Made by a program: the position numbers and the translations under genes
The notes under the pieces: generated by a model
The model's database searches: none
What the model saw: the letters and a program-made list of their open reading frames with translations, nothing else
What the model was told of the DNA's origin: nothing
In this document: in pieces, positions 1-8,042 of the stretch
Layout of the letters: every line of letters starts with the position of its first letter
Position numbering within the stretch: the first letter of the stretch is position 1
Assembly (NCBI GenBank): GCA_902778855.1
Contig: CACYZM010000031.1
Span: 1 to 43,115, forward strand
Reading direction: 5' to 3'
DNA length: 43,115 nucleotides
DNA from: an uncultured Bacteroidia bacterium
Lineage (GTDB): Bacteria; Bacteroidota; Bacteroidia; Bacteroidales; UBA932

Positions 1-1182
1 CTTGTAGCGGGCGTTGCTCTTGAACGCGAAGTCCTGGCCGTCGGCGAAGAGCCAGAGGTCGAAGCGGTCGGTCCAGAATTCCGGCGCACAGAGTTCCACT
101 TTGATTTCTTTCACGCCTTCGGGGACATCGACGGCGAAATGATGGTACTGGCGGTCGCCTACGCGGGTGAAGGCCGGGTCGTTTTCGCCGGTGGTGCGGA
201 CCATGGCTCGCTTCTCACCGTTTTGCAGGACGCCTTTAAGCTTCGTGGATCCGTTGCCGTCGAGCGCATAGCGGATCAGGGCCGACATCAGTTCCAGCCG
301 TTCGCCGAAAATCTGGCGCTCGGGGTGCGAGCCGATGGCCACCACGCGGCCGGTCTGCGCATTTTCCTTCCAGGCCCAGGCGCTGACCGTGTTGTGGATG
401 GATTTCTTGAGCTTCAGGGTGTCGCCGTCGAAGCGCAGCAGGACTTCCGTGCCGGCGGGCACGTCGGCATCCATATAGGCGTAGTCGCCGCCGTTGTGCC
501 GCACGCTGTCGATCTTCATGTCGTTGCCGAAGTCATAGTATTGCAGCAGCGGGGAGCCCGGCTCCACGAACATACTCGTATAGGAGTTTTCGAGGCCGGT
601 ACCGACGGTCCAGCCGGGCCAGATGGCCAGATAATCTTCGCGCACCACATAGCCCGTGTCGCGGGCCACGCCTTTGGCGCAGATGAAAGCGCCGGCGCAG
701 GTACCGAGATAGCTGCCGCCGTTCCGCACGAAGTCGCGGATGTTCTGGCGCCCCTTCTCGGTAAGCGAGCGGCCGTGCGCCAGGGCGCGGCCCCCGTTGA
801 AATAGACCATGCGGAAGCGCGGTTCACCGTCGGGGTAGAGCAGGATGCCGTTCTCGTCGATCGGGCTTCCGACCAGCAGGATGGTCTGCAGCACGGTGTC
901 GATGGAAATGAGCTGGGTACGCTCGGATGAACTGTACTGTTCCATCGTCAGGTTCAGGAAATCGGCGGCCGGCAGGTCGGGATAGGCGTTCAAGCCGATT
1001 CCTCCGTCCATGAAGATGTCCTTGTAGTAACCCTCGGTCCGGGGCTTGGCGGGCCTGGGTTGGGCGATGAAAACCTTCTCAGGCTTTTTCTTGCCGGCGG
1101 GACGGTTTCTGGTCTGGGCAGGTGCCGGTGCGGCCAGCAGGAGCGGAAGGACCAGCAGGAGGAGGAATCGGATGGTTCTCAT
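1..1182 (-). CDS. Secreted glutamine-amidotransferase-like protein (BPL_N type), 3' end missing
   Basis: The reading frame starts at 1182 and stays open to the window edge, giving 394 codons with no stop, so the C-terminus is outside the window. The first 23 residues form a signal peptide (MRTIRFLLLL then a hydrophobic run ending APAPAQ), so the protein is exported. A class I glutamine-amidotransferase-like fold is indicated by GTCAG at residues 160-164, with Cys162 at the nucleophile elbow, and by FNGGRA about 35 residues before it. This matches the biotin-protein-ligase N-terminal-like (BPL_N) family known in Bacteroidota. A later SHPERQ motif may supply the histidine. The start lies 8 bp after the buk stop, so it is probably the last gene of the ackA-ptb-buk operon, though no link to acid metabolism is evident. 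Its substrate is unknown. The family call is from recalled motifs. Confidence 0.75.
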   Translation of the reverse strand, partial: MRTIRFLLLLVLPLLLAAPAPAQTRNRPAGKKKPEKVFIAQPRPAKPRTEGYYKDIFMDGGIGLNAYPDLPAADFLNLTMEQYSSSERTQLISIDTVLQTILLVGSPIDENGILLYPDGEPRFRMVYFNGGRALAHGRSLTEKGRQNIRDFVRNGGSYLGTCAGAFICAKGVARDTGYVVREDYLAIWPGWTVGTGLENSYTSMFVEPGSPLLQYYDFGNDMKIDSVRHNGGDYAYMDADVPAGTEVLLRFDGDTLKLKKSIHNTVSAWAWKENAQTGRVVAIGSHPERQIFGERLELMSALIRYALDGNGSTKLKGVLQNGEKRAMVRTTGENDPAFTRVGDRQYHHFAVDVPEGVKEIKVELCAPEFWTDRFDLWLFADGQDFAFKSNARYK

Positions 1183-1190
1183 GGTTTTGC

Positions 1191-2249
1191 TTAATAAACT
1201 TTTGCTACTTCGCGGCCCTGCATCACGCTCAGGCCATTGTGCGCCAGGGCGCCCATTTCATCTTCGCCGGGGTAGATCTTCACGGGGGCGATCCAGTCCA
1301 CATAACCGGCCAGGTCGGCCATCATCCCCTTGCCGTAGGCGATGCCGCCCGTCACGAGGATGGCGTTGACCTTGCCCTTGAGGACGGCGGACATGGCGCC
1401 GATTTCCTTGGCGATGTTGTAGAGGTAGGCGTCGGCGATGAGCTTGAAGTGCGGGTCGTCCACCATCTTGTGTTCGATTTCGAGGAAATCGTTGGTGCCC
1501 AGGTGGGCCACCGTGCCGCCGCGGCCGTTGATCATCTTCTTGACTTCCACGGGGGTGTATTTGCCGCTGAAGCAGATGTCGGCCAGCTGCTGCGCCGGCA
1601 GGCCGCCGGAGCGCTCGGGGCTGAACGGGCCGTCGCCGTTGAGGGCGTTGTTGGTGTCGATCACGCGACCCTTGCAGTGGGCGCTGACGGAAGTGCCGCC
1701 GCCCAGGTGGACCACGATGAGGTTGAGGTCCTCATATTTGACGCCCTGCTGGGCCGCATACATTTTGGCGATGGCCTTCTGGTTGAGGGCGTGGAACACG
1801 GAAACGCGCTTGAAGAGCGGATGGCCGGCCACGCGGGCCAGGTCGCACATTTCATCGACGACGACCGGGTCGGTGATGAAGGCGCGGCAGCCGATCTCCT
1901 GGGCGATGGCGTGGGCCAGGATGCCGCCCAGGTTGCTGGCGTGTTCGCCGTACTGGCCGGAGCGCAGGTCTTCGAGCATCCGTTCGTTGACTTCATAGAC
2001 GCCCGAAGGGATGGGACGAAGCAGGCCGCCACGGCCCACGATGGCCGCGATTTCCTTGAGCGCGATGTCGTTCTCCTTGAGCGCCTCCACGATCATCTTC
2101 TTGCGGAATTCGAACTGGGAGACGATGTTGGGATATTTACCGATCTCCTCGGCGGAGTGGCGGAGCGTCTTGGTGAAAGCCTGCTCGTAGTCTTCGAACA
2201 CGGCGATCTTGGTCGAAGTGGAGCCGGGGTTGATGGCGAGGATCTTCAT
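1191..2249 (-). CDS. buk: Butyrate kinase
   Basis: This 352-residue protein belongs to the acetokinase/ASKHA superfamily and has the length usual for butyrate kinase. It interconverts butyryl phosphate plus ADP with butyrate plus ATP in the cytoplasm; branched-chain acids are alternative substrates in some relatives. The N-terminal phosphate-binding motif NPGSTSTKIAVFE lies at residues 7-19. Other family motifs are VGRGGLLRPIPSGVYEVN, VVHLGGGTSVSAH, GDGPFSPERSGGLP and ILVTGGIAYG. It follows ptb by 13 bp and precedes the amidotransferase-like gene by 8 bp, on the same strand. Together with ptb it forms the phosphotransbutyrylase/butyrate kinase route that ends butyrate or isobutyrate fermentation with ATP formation. 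No Shine-Dalgarno sequence is visible, as is usual for this phylum. Confidence 0.95.
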   Translation of the reverse strand: MKILAINPGSTSTKIAVFEDYEQAFTKTLRHSAEEIGKYPNIVSQFEFRKKMIVEALKENDIALKEIAAIVGRGGLLRPIPSGVYEVNERMLEDLRSGQYGEHASNLGGILAHAIAQEIGCRAFITDPVVVDEMCDLARVAGHPLFKRVSVFHALNQKAIAKMYAAQQGVKYEDLNLIVVHLGGGTSVSAHCKGRVIDTNNALNGDGPFSPERSGGLPAQQLADICFSGKYTPVEVKKMINGRGGTVAHLGTNDFLEIEHKMVDDPHFKLIADAYLYNIAKEIGAMSAVLKGKVNAILVTGGIAYGKGMMADLAGYVDWIAPVKIYPGEDEMGALAHNGLSVMQGREVAKVY

Positions 2250-2262
2250 GTCTCGGGTCGGG

Positions 2263-3168
2263 CTATTTGGCCGTCAGGGCGGCCAGGGCGATGGAATTCA
2301 GTTTGGTGTCGATGCTGTCGGCGCGGCTCGAAAGCACGCAGGGAGCCATACCGCCGGCCATGATGGCGGCCTGACGAACGTCCTTGCAGAGCTTGGAGTT
2401 GACCTTGTAGAAGACGTTGGCGCTCTCGATGTTCGGGAACAGGAGGCAGTCGGCGTCGCCGGCCACCGGACTCTTGATCTTCTTGATGGCGACCGATTCG
2501 GGGTCGATGGCCACGTCGAGGGCGAGCGGACCGTCGACCACGCAGCCGGCGATCTGTCCGCGGTCGGACATCTTGGCCAGCAGAGCAGCTTCGACGCAGG
2601 CCGGCATGCCGTCGAGCATCTGCTCGGTGGCGGCGATGGCGGCCACCTTCGGTTTCTCGATGCCCAGGGCGCGGGCGGTGGAGGCGAGGTACTTGCAGAT
2701 GGCGATCTTCTGCTTGAAGTCCGGGAGCGGAATGACAGCCATGTCACTCACGATCAACAGCTTGGGATAGTTCGGGTTTTCGATCACGGCCACGTGGCTC
2801 AGGACTGCCTTCGGCGGCAGGAGGCCGCGCTCCTTGTTGAGGATGCCGCGCATGTATTTGTCGGTGCTGCAGAGGCCTTTCATCAGGATGTCGCCTTCGC
2901 CGTCACGGACCATGCCCACGGCCTGGGCGATGGACTTGAGTTCGTCCTTGTTGTCGATGATGGTGAAGATGGCCGGGTCGATCTTCTCGTTCTTGCAGAC
3001 TTCCAGGATCTTGTCCTTGTCGCCGACGAGGGTGACTTCGACGATGCCTTTCTCAATGGCCTTAGAAGCGGCGGTGATGGTGTGGTCATCGACGCCCCAG
3101 GCGGCGATCATGCGTTTCTTGCTCCGTGCGCGGAGGACTTCGAACAATTCGTTAAAGGTGGTAATCAT
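2263..3168 (-). CDS. ptb: Phosphate butyryltransferase (phosphotransbutyrylase)
   Basis: The 301-residue product has the length of the phosphate acetyl/butyryl transferase family (PF01515). It exchanges CoA for phosphate on an acyl-CoA, giving the acyl phosphate used by the neighbouring kinase. Family-like segments include AAWGVDDHTITAASKAIEKG, VRDGEGDILMKGLCSTDKYM near residues 86-105, LSHVAVIENPNYPKLLIVSD, VDGPLALDVAID and GDADCLLFPNIESANVFYK. The last two resemble the conserved C-terminal Pta/Ptb motifs. It lies 15 bp downstream of ackA and 13 bp upstream of buk, so the three are almost certainly co-transcribed. The adjacent buk is the reason to prefer butyryl over acetyl specificity. Sequence alone does not settle the acyl chain preference. 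Confidence 0.92.
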   Translation of the reverse strand: MITTFNELFEVLRARSKKRMIAAWGVDDHTITAASKAIEKGIVEVTLVGDKDKILEVCKNEKIDPAIFTIIDNKDELKSIAQAVGMVRDGEGDILMKGLCSTDKYMRGILNKERGLLPPKAVLSHVAVIENPNYPKLLIVSDMAVIPLPDFKQKIAICKYLASTARALGIEKPKVAAIAATEQMLDGMPACVEAALLAKMSDRGQIAGCVVDGPLALDVAIDPESVAIKKIKSPVAGDADCLLFPNIESANVFYKVNSKLCKDVRQAAIMAGGMAPCVLSSRADSIDTKLNSIALAALTAK

Positions 3169-3183
3169 AGTGCTATCGGATTT

Positions 3184-4335
3184 TTAATTATTGTTGACAA
3201 TGTTCATGGTGTCGGTGGCGATGACCAGCTCTTCGTTGGTCGTGACGGCCACGACTTTGACGCGGGAGCCGGGACGGGTGATGACCACGTCCTTGCCGCG
3301 GACGGCGTTGGCCTGGGCGTCGAAGTCGACGCCGAGGTATTCGAGGCCTTCGCAAACCTGCTCGCGGACCGGCCAGGCATTCTCGCCGATACCGCCGGTG
3401 AAGACGATCAGATCGACGCCGCCGAGCACGGCCGCATAGGCGCCGACGTATTTCTTGATGCTGTAGGCCAGCATCTTGCGGGCCAGGATGGCGCGTTCGT
3501 TGCCCGTGGCGGCCGCGGCTTCGATGTCGCGGTTGTCGGCCGACACGCCGGAGATGCCGAGCAGACCGCTCTTCTTGTTGAGGAGGTCGTTGGCGGCTTT
3601 GAAGTCGAGGTTTTCCTTCTCCTGGATGAAGGTGACGGCGCCTACGTCGAGGTTGCCCACGCGGGTTCCCATCACTACGCCTTCAACCGGGGTGAAGCCC
3701 ATCGAAGTGTCCACGCTTTCACCGTTCCGGATGGCGGTGATGGAGCTGCCATTGCCGAGGTGGCAGGTGATGATGCGGCTCTTCTTGAGGTCGAGTCCGA
3801 CGAACTTGCAGGCTTTTTCGGCCACGAACTTGTGGCTGGTGCCGTGGAAGCCGTAGCGGCGGAGGCGGTATTTCTCATAGAAGCGGTAGGGCAGGGCGTA
3901 CATATAGGCGTAGTCCGGCATCGTCTGGTGGAATGAGGTGTCGAACACGGCGACCTGCGGTTCTCCCGGCATAAGTTGTTCGATGGCTTTGATGCCCATC
4001 AGGTTGGCGGGGTTGTGGAGCGGCGCCAGTTCGCAGCAGCGTTCGATCTTGTCCATCACGTCGGGCGTCACCCGGACGCTGCGGTCGAAGAATTCGCCGC
4101 CGTGGGCCACGCGGTGGCCGACGGCATCGATGCGGTCGAGCGAGTCGATGACGCCTTCTTCCGGGCTAACCAGGGCGTCGAGCACGAGCTTGATGCCGGC
4201 CGCGTGGTCGGGGACCACGTCGCCGATGCGTTCTACGAGACCCTTCTTCATCAGGGTATAGTCTTCGGCGCTCCGCATATCGAGCAGCTGATATTTCAGC
4301 GAGGAGCTTCCGCAGTTGAGGACAAGGATAATCAT
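3184..4335 (-). CDS. ackA: Acetate kinase
   Basis: The protein has 383 residues from the chosen start and the full set of acetate-kinase motifs: LVLNCGSSSLKYQL at the N-terminus, GHRVAHGGE, VFDTSFHQTMP, RRYGFHGTSHK, TCHLGNGSSI and FTGGIGENA. It interconverts acetyl phosphate plus ADP with acetate plus ATP. The frame is open for eight more codons upstream, but the ATG at 4335 puts the phosphate-binding strand at the normal distance from the N-terminus. A TAAATTTG -7 box lies 33 bp upstream. It is the first gene of the operon with ptb and buk. No phosphotransacetylase gene is in the window, so acetyl phosphate must come from an enzyme elsewhere or from Ptb. Confidence 0.96.
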   Translation of the reverse strand: MIILVLNCGSSSLKYQLLDMRSAEDYTLMKKGLVERIGDVVPDHAAGIKLVLDALVSPEEGVIDSLDRIDAVGHRVAHGGEFFDRSVRVTPDVMDKIERCCELAPLHNPANLMGIKAIEQLMPGEPQVAVFDTSFHQTMPDYAYMYALPYRFYEKYRLRRYGFHGTSHKFVAEKACKFVGLDLKKSRIITCHLGNGSSITAIRNGESVDTSMGFTPVEGVVMGTRVGNLDVGAVTFIQEKENLDFKAANDLLNKKSGLLGISGVSADNRDIEAAAATGNERAILARKMLAYSIKKYVGAYAAVLGGVDLIVFTGGIGENAWPVREQVCEGLEYLGVDFDAQANAVRGKDVVITRPGSRVKVVAVTTNEELVIATDTMNIVNNN

Positions 4336-4368
4336 TCTTTTGGGGTTTTGGATTTGCAACTTATCCTA

Positions 4369-4376
4369 CAAATTTA
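4369..4376 (-). promoter_or_regulatory. -7 box of the ackA-ptb-buk operon
   Basis: TAAATTTG on the minus strand matches the Bacteroidota TAnnTTTG -7 consensus exactly, and its 3' end is 33 nt from the ackA start. No clear TTTG -33 element is present at the usual 19-21 bp spacing. Confidence 0.6.
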
Positions 4377-4413
4377 GGAAAAATAATCGTACCTTGCAGA
4401 AAAATTGAGCGGG

Positions 4414-5496
4414 ATGTGGCAAGGTAGGGAACTTGTGGCGTGTACGCTGGCTTTTCTGGCCGGCAATGTCTTGGGCGATTTTCTGTCGTTCCCGCCGTGG
4501 GTGTTTCTGTTTCTTTCGCTGGTTTTCGCCTTCGTTTCGGTTCGCCGGCCCGGGTGGGCGGGGGTGCTGGCCTGTTTTGTCCTGCTGGGGGCGGCGGCGC
4601 TGCAGCTGGGGCGGATGCCCCCGCTGCCGGGGCCGACGGCGCCGGCCGTCTGGGCGGCTGGCCGGAAGGAGGCCTTTTCGGCCTGGCTGGGCACGCTCGT
4701 GCCCGCCGGCGACGAACAGGCCGTCTTCCGCGCGCTCGCCATCGGCGACCGCGTCGCGCTGACGCGCGACCTCAAGGCGGCTTACCGCGCCAGCGGCGCG
4801 ATGCATCTGCTGGCCCTGAGCGGCCTGCACGTCGGCCTGATCTACGCCTTGCTGGCCTGGCTGCTGCGGCCGCTGGGCGGCCATCGGCCGGCCCGGCTGT
4901 TCCGCAGCGGCCTCATCCTCGTCTTCCTCTGGACCTATGCCCTGATCACCGGCCTGAGTGCCTCGATCAGCCGCGCCGTCCTGATGATCACCTTCTACGA
5001 ACTCTCCGGCCTGATCTCCGGCGACCGCGTCGGCCTGTCGGCCCTCGCCGGCAGCGCCCTCCTGCTGACCCTTTTCCGTCCCGAAGCGCCCCGCGACATC
5101 GGTTTTCAGCTGTCGTATACCGCCGTCCTGTCGATCCTGCTGCTCCATCCCCGGCTCAGCCGGCTGCTCCAGACCCGTTCCCGGCTGCTGACCCGCATCT
5201 GGGAACTCCTCAGCGTCAGCCTCTGCTGCCAGGCCACCTGCGGCGTCCTGGCCTGGCTCTACTTCGGCACCTTCCCCCGCTACTTCCTGCTCACCACCCT
5301 CCTGGCCATCCCCCTGGCTACCGCCGTGATGTACGCCATCGCCGCCTCCGTCGCCTCCGCCGCCCTCTCGTCCCTCATCTCCAACGCCTCCTGGCTCTCC
5401 AGCCTCTTCGACACCCTCTCTTCCACAGCCTCCGCCGTCCTCACCTGGCTCCTCCATCTCCTCAACACCCTCATCCGCCTCATCGCGGAGCTATAG
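4414..5496 (+). CDS. Minimal ComEC/Rec2-family competence membrane protein
   Basis: The 360-residue product is almost entirely hydrophobic. It carries the signature of the ComEC/Rec2 competence domain (PF03772): GDR near residue 110, then a segment reading AAYRASGAMHLLALSGLHVG, followed by about six further membrane spans including GFQLSYTAVLSILL. ComEC forms the inner-membrane channel for DNA import in transformable bacteria. Typical ComEC proteins have 600-800 residues with an N-terminal DUF4131 OB-fold and often a C-terminal metallo-beta-lactamase domain. Here only two or three N-terminal spans remain before the competence core, and no nuclease domain follows. The ATG at 4414 is preferred over an in-frame TTG at 4405. 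It diverges from ackA across about 78 bp. Transport competence is uncertain because of the reduced size. Confidence 0.8.
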   Translation: MWQGRELVACTLAFLAGNVLGDFLSFPPWVFLFLSLVFAFVSVRRPGWAGVLACFVLLGAAALQLGRMPPLPGPTAPAVWAAGRKEAFSAWLGTLVPAGDEQAVFRALAIGDRVALTRDLKAAYRASGAMHLLALSGLHVGLIYALLAWLLRPLGGHRPARLFRSGLILVFLWTYALITGLSASISRAVLMITFYELSGLISGDRVGLSALAGSALLLTLFRPEAPRDIGFQLSYTAVLSILLLHPRLSRLLQTRSRLLTRIWELLSVSLCCQATCGVLAWLYFGTFPRYFLLTTLLAIPLATAVMYAIAASVASAALSSLISNASWLSSLFDTLSSTASAVLTWLLHLLNTLIRLIAEL

Positions 5497-5523
5497 GCAT
5501 AATTATTGCTGCTCAAGCTGGTT

Positions 5524-6402
5524 ATGAAACACGTATGTCTGCTTTTTTTCACATTGTTTGTCGCTGTCCCCTTGTTTGCCACCGAGCAGGCACCGGAGCG
5601 TTTGCTCTTGAACGGGAAAGAATACGGGATGCAGTATTGTCCATTATTCGATCTGGACACGCTGCTACAGCGCCAAATTGAAAAACGGATCGAGGTCGAT
5701 CCCGAGCACATCCGTGTTATGTCCACGGGTTTGTGGCGCGGGTATGTCGGTTACTGGAGCATTCAGGATGACTACCTTTATCTCGACAGCCTTCAAGTTT
5801 GCATCGGAGTTACAGACAACTATGAAGATGTCTACCGTTATTATGGCTACGAAGACTTGAAGGACATCCTGTCGGCGTATTGCCACGATGGCCGCATCCG
5901 TGCCGACTGGGTATCCCGCGATTCCGTCCGTGTCAGCGATTATCGCAGTGAAAGATTGCTTTATGCGCATATGGGGTTCAGTTCCCGGTTCAGCAAGGAA
6001 ATATTCTGTTCGTTCCGGAACGGTTTGTTATACTCGCTCTGTTTTAAGAATGGCCTGTTTCACGAAGGCGTTCCCTTCGATATGGAGCAAAGGTCAGCGT
6101 TATCTGCCAGTTTTCCTTATGACCAGTTTCCGGAACTGAAAGGCCGGGGATCCATTTCTATCTATATCAGGGATATTCAGGTCGATGAGAATGGTCGTCT
6201 GGCCGATTGTCGGCTATCGATTGGCGGAACAGCCCTGAAAGGCCTGGGCAACGAGGAATCTTTGACAGAGCAGATCGTCAATTGGGCCCGGAAAAAGATG
6301 TTGTCCACAGACTGGCAGGTCTATGAATGCGACGGCTTCAAGACCCTCGGCTACTGGTCCCAGATCGACCTCCACTTTGGCCGGAAACGCCCGACCCCGT
6401 AA
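5524..6402 (+). CDS. Secreted protein of unknown function
   Basis: The 292-residue product begins with a signal peptide (MKHVCLLFFTLFVAVPLFA), so it is exported to the periplasm or outside. The frame is open six codons earlier, but the ATG at 5524 puts the signal peptide at the N-terminus. The mature part is soluble and rich in Tyr, Asp and Arg, with a segment reading MSTGLWRGYVGYWSIQDDYL. From memory this resembles a group of Bacteroidota hypothetical proteins with a STxLWRGY motif; that resemblance is unverified. Base composition is visibly less GC-rich than the neighbouring comEC gene, suggesting more recent acquisition. It starts 27 bp after comEC and could be read through from it. No catalytic motif is visible and no function is proposed. 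Confidence 0.8.
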   Translation: MKHVCLLFFTLFVAVPLFATEQAPERLLLNGKEYGMQYCPLFDLDTLLQRQIEKRIEVDPEHIRVMSTGLWRGYVGYWSIQDDYLYLDSLQVCIGVTDNYEDVYRYYGYEDLKDILSAYCHDGRIRADWVSRDSVRVSDYRSERLLYAHMGFSSRFSKEIFCSFRNGLLYSLCFKNGLFHEGVPFDMEQRSALSASFPYDQFPELKGRGSISIYIRDIQVDENGRLADCRLSIGGTALKGLGNEESLTEQIVNWARKKMLSTDWQVYECDGFKTLGYWSQIDLHFGRKRPTP

Positions 6403-6409
6403 TCCTTTT

Positions 6410-6520
6410 CGCTGCAATGTACACACCAGTGAATCAGCGGATTATTAGAGTTGATCCCCTCGTTTTTCGGGGGGATCAACTGTCGTAATCTGCTGACTGT
6501 CAATTGCGTCCATTGCAGCG
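6410..6520 (+). repeat. RAYT-associated palindromic repeat, copy A
   Basis: This 111 bp imperfect palindrome is bounded by a perfect 10 bp inverted pair, CGCTGCAATG at 6410-6419 and CATTGCAGCG at 6511-6520. The centre is a second hairpin with a 13 bp stem (one G-T pair), 6450-6462 pairing with 6468-6480 around a TTTTT loop. Intermediate segments also pair partly. Two more copies in the same orientation occur at 8061 and 9620. It fills most of the gap between the secreted protein gene and the phosphatase gene. Confidence 0.93.
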
Positions 6521-6541
6521 GAAAAAGTGGCAGTTTTTGCG

Positions 6542-6549
6542 TATCTTTG
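6542..6549 (+). promoter_or_regulatory. -7 box of the phosphatase gene
   Basis: TATCTTTG matches TAnnTTTG and ends 4 nt before the ATG, so a transcript from it would have almost no leader. It lies 22 bp beyond the right arm of repeat copy A. Confidence 0.5.
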
Positions 6550-6553
6550 CCGT

Positions 6554-7015
6554 ATGACTAAGATCCTGTTCATTTGTCTGGGGAACATCTGTCGCAGCCC
6601 GATGGCTGAGGCGATGTTCAGCCATCTGGCCGCAGAGGTCGGCCGTTCCGATGAATTCGAGGTCGCATCAGCGGCCGTCAGCGAGGAAGAGTGGGGGAAT
6701 CCGATCTATCCGCCGGCCGCCGCCATCCTGCGCCGGCACGGCATCCCCTACGATACGGTCCGCACGGCCCGGCCGATGAAAAAGGCCGATTATCAATACT
6801 ATGATTTGATCATCGCCATGGACGAGGCCAACATCCGCGGCATCCGCCGCATCGCCGGCGACGATCCGGCCGGCAAAATCCATCTTCTGCTGGACTACGC
6901 CGGCGAACACCGCAACGTGGCCGACCCCTGGTACACCCGCGACTTCGATACCGCCTACAACGACATCCTCCTCGGCTGCCGCGCCCTGTTGAAAGCGCTG
7001 CCGCACGATTCATAG
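6554..7015 (+). CDS. Low-molecular-weight protein-tyrosine phosphatase
   Basis: The 153-residue protein has the family's usual length and its P-loop near the N-terminus, LFICLGNICRSPMAE, which is the C-x5-R-S/T motif with Cys8 as nucleophile (residues 8-15, reading CLGNICRS). The general-acid loop appears as ADPWY near residue 127. These enzymes hydrolyse phosphotyrosine in cytoplasmic proteins; arsenate reductases share the fold, but the DPWY motif favours a phosphatase. The ATG at 6554 is used because upstream codons would precede the beta strand that leads to the P-loop. The gene lies between repeat copy A and the RAYT gene, converging with the latter across a 6 bp gap. No tyrosine-kinase or capsule gene is nearby to suggest a substrate. 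Confidence 0.92.
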   Translation: MTKILFICLGNICRSPMAEAMFSHLAAEVGRSDEFEVASAAVSEEEWGNPIYPPAAAILRRHGIPYDTVRTARPMKKADYQYYDLIIAMDEANIRGIRRIAGDDPAGKIHLLLDYAGEHRNVADPWYTRDFDTAYNDILLGCRALLKALPHDS

Positions 7016-7021
7016 CCGCCC

Positions 7022-7939
7022 TCATAGTCTGAGAAGTTTGGCGACTTCCTTCTCGTTTGCCCCGGTTTCCCGCATCAGCATTTGCCCCAGGCGCCGCCGG
7101 TCGGCCTCCGGCAGGTTCAGGACCCGTTCCATCGAGCCGTAGCCTTTGGCGAAGCACAATTCCCGGATCATCGTTTTGTAGCAACGGTAGTCTTTGCCGA
7201 AAGTGTCCTCCTCAATGTCATACTCACTGCCGGTATTGGCGTTGAGGACGATCACCATCTTTCCGTATGATTCGTAGTAGGACGTCGTGGCGGGATAATC
7301 GATACAGTTGTATTTCCGGATCACGTAGTCGATGAACTGCTGGATTTCCCGGAGTGACAAGTTTTTCGTGGCCTTGTCGATTTCAGTATAATCGAGCCAT
7401 CTTCCCTCCTTTCTGCAAGCCTTTACGGTATTGAACGCTTTCCGGAGTTCCCATCGGGCCCTGTCGATGCGGAGTTTCTCCGAGAACGGAGACTTTTTGT
7501 TGGCATAGGCCAGAAAGTTCCAGCGGTCTTCTTCTACCTGGGATGCAAGGCGTCCTTCTACGGGATTGTTGTAGACATAGGCAATGGCCGACCGGATTCT
7601 TTTGTGCGCCAATTTCGGCGCACAGCCGAACGGTGTGTTGAACATGGGTCCGGTCCGGCGATAATGGCGGTTCCATAGGTAGGTGAATACTTTTGTGTAC
7701 TCCCGCATAAAGGCCCGGAAACTATCAACGTCTCTGACGTATACCAGAAGATGGATATGATCGGGCATCAGACTGATGCCCAGGATTTGAACGCCATATC
7801 GGCGGGCGAATACGGAAATGACAGAAAAAAGAATCAGGTAATCTTTGACGGAATAGAAAATGAGATATCCGTTTCGGGTATTCTGATAGACGTGGTGGAT
7901 GGCGTTCGCCCTGACAATCGGTTTATTCCTTCCCCTCAT
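7022..7939 (-). CDS. REP-associated tyrosine transposase (RAYT, Y1/HUH family)
   Basis: The 305-residue product has the core of the IS200-like Y1 transposase fold. The HUH motif is LMPDHIHLLVY with His61 and His63, and a helix with the probable nucleophile Tyr81 (alternatively Tyr87) reads FMREYTKVFTYLWNRHYRR. It is followed by a GPMF segment like the GxLWxxRF motif of RAYTs and by YVYNNPVEG. About 150 extra C-terminal residues end in a helix-turn-helix-like segment, MRETGANEKEVAKLL. Such enzymes nick and join single-stranded DNA at hairpins and are usually single-copy genes flanked by the palindromes they recognise. Here copies A, B and C of a palindromic repeat lie within 2 kb on either side. 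The gene has no IS-like terminal structure of its own. It is less GC-rich than its neighbours, consistent with transfer. Confidence 0.9.
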   Translation of the reverse strand: MRGRNKPIVRANAIHHVYQNTRNGYLIFYSVKDYLILFSVISVFARRYGVQILGISLMPDHIHLLVYVRDVDSFRAFMREYTKVFTYLWNRHYRRTGPMFNTPFGCAPKLAHKRIRSAIAYVYNNPVEGRLASQVEEDRWNFLAYANKKSPFSEKLRIDRARWELRKAFNTVKACRKEGRWLDYTEIDKATKNLSLREIQQFIDYVIRKYNCIDYPATTSYYESYGKMVIVLNANTGSEYDIEEDTFGKDYRCYKTMIRELCFAKGYGSMERVLNLPEADRRRLGQMLMRETGANEKEVAKLLRL

Positions 7940-7994
7940 ATCGCTCGCAGCTTTTATTGTTTGTCAGGACCGCGTCGTGCAGCCCCTGTTGTGA

Positions 7995-8026
7995 CAAAGA
8001 TCGCAAGGGTTTGCCAATAATGCAAA
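7995..8026 (-). promoter_or_regulatory. Promoter of the RAYT gene
   Basis: On the minus strand TTTG (8023-8026) is followed after exactly 20 nt by GATCTTTG (7995-8002), one mismatch from the TAnnTTTG -7 box. The leader would be about 50 nt. It lies between the RAYT start and the outer left arm of repeat copy B. Confidence 0.5.
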
Positions 8027-8042
8027 TCATCTTCCGCCCTCC

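Noticed and set aside
2209-3936. Long plus-strand ORF (575 codons) opposite ptb and ackA
   Set aside because: It lies antisense to two well-supported genes; GC-rich codon use leaves the opposite frames open, and the translation resembles no family.
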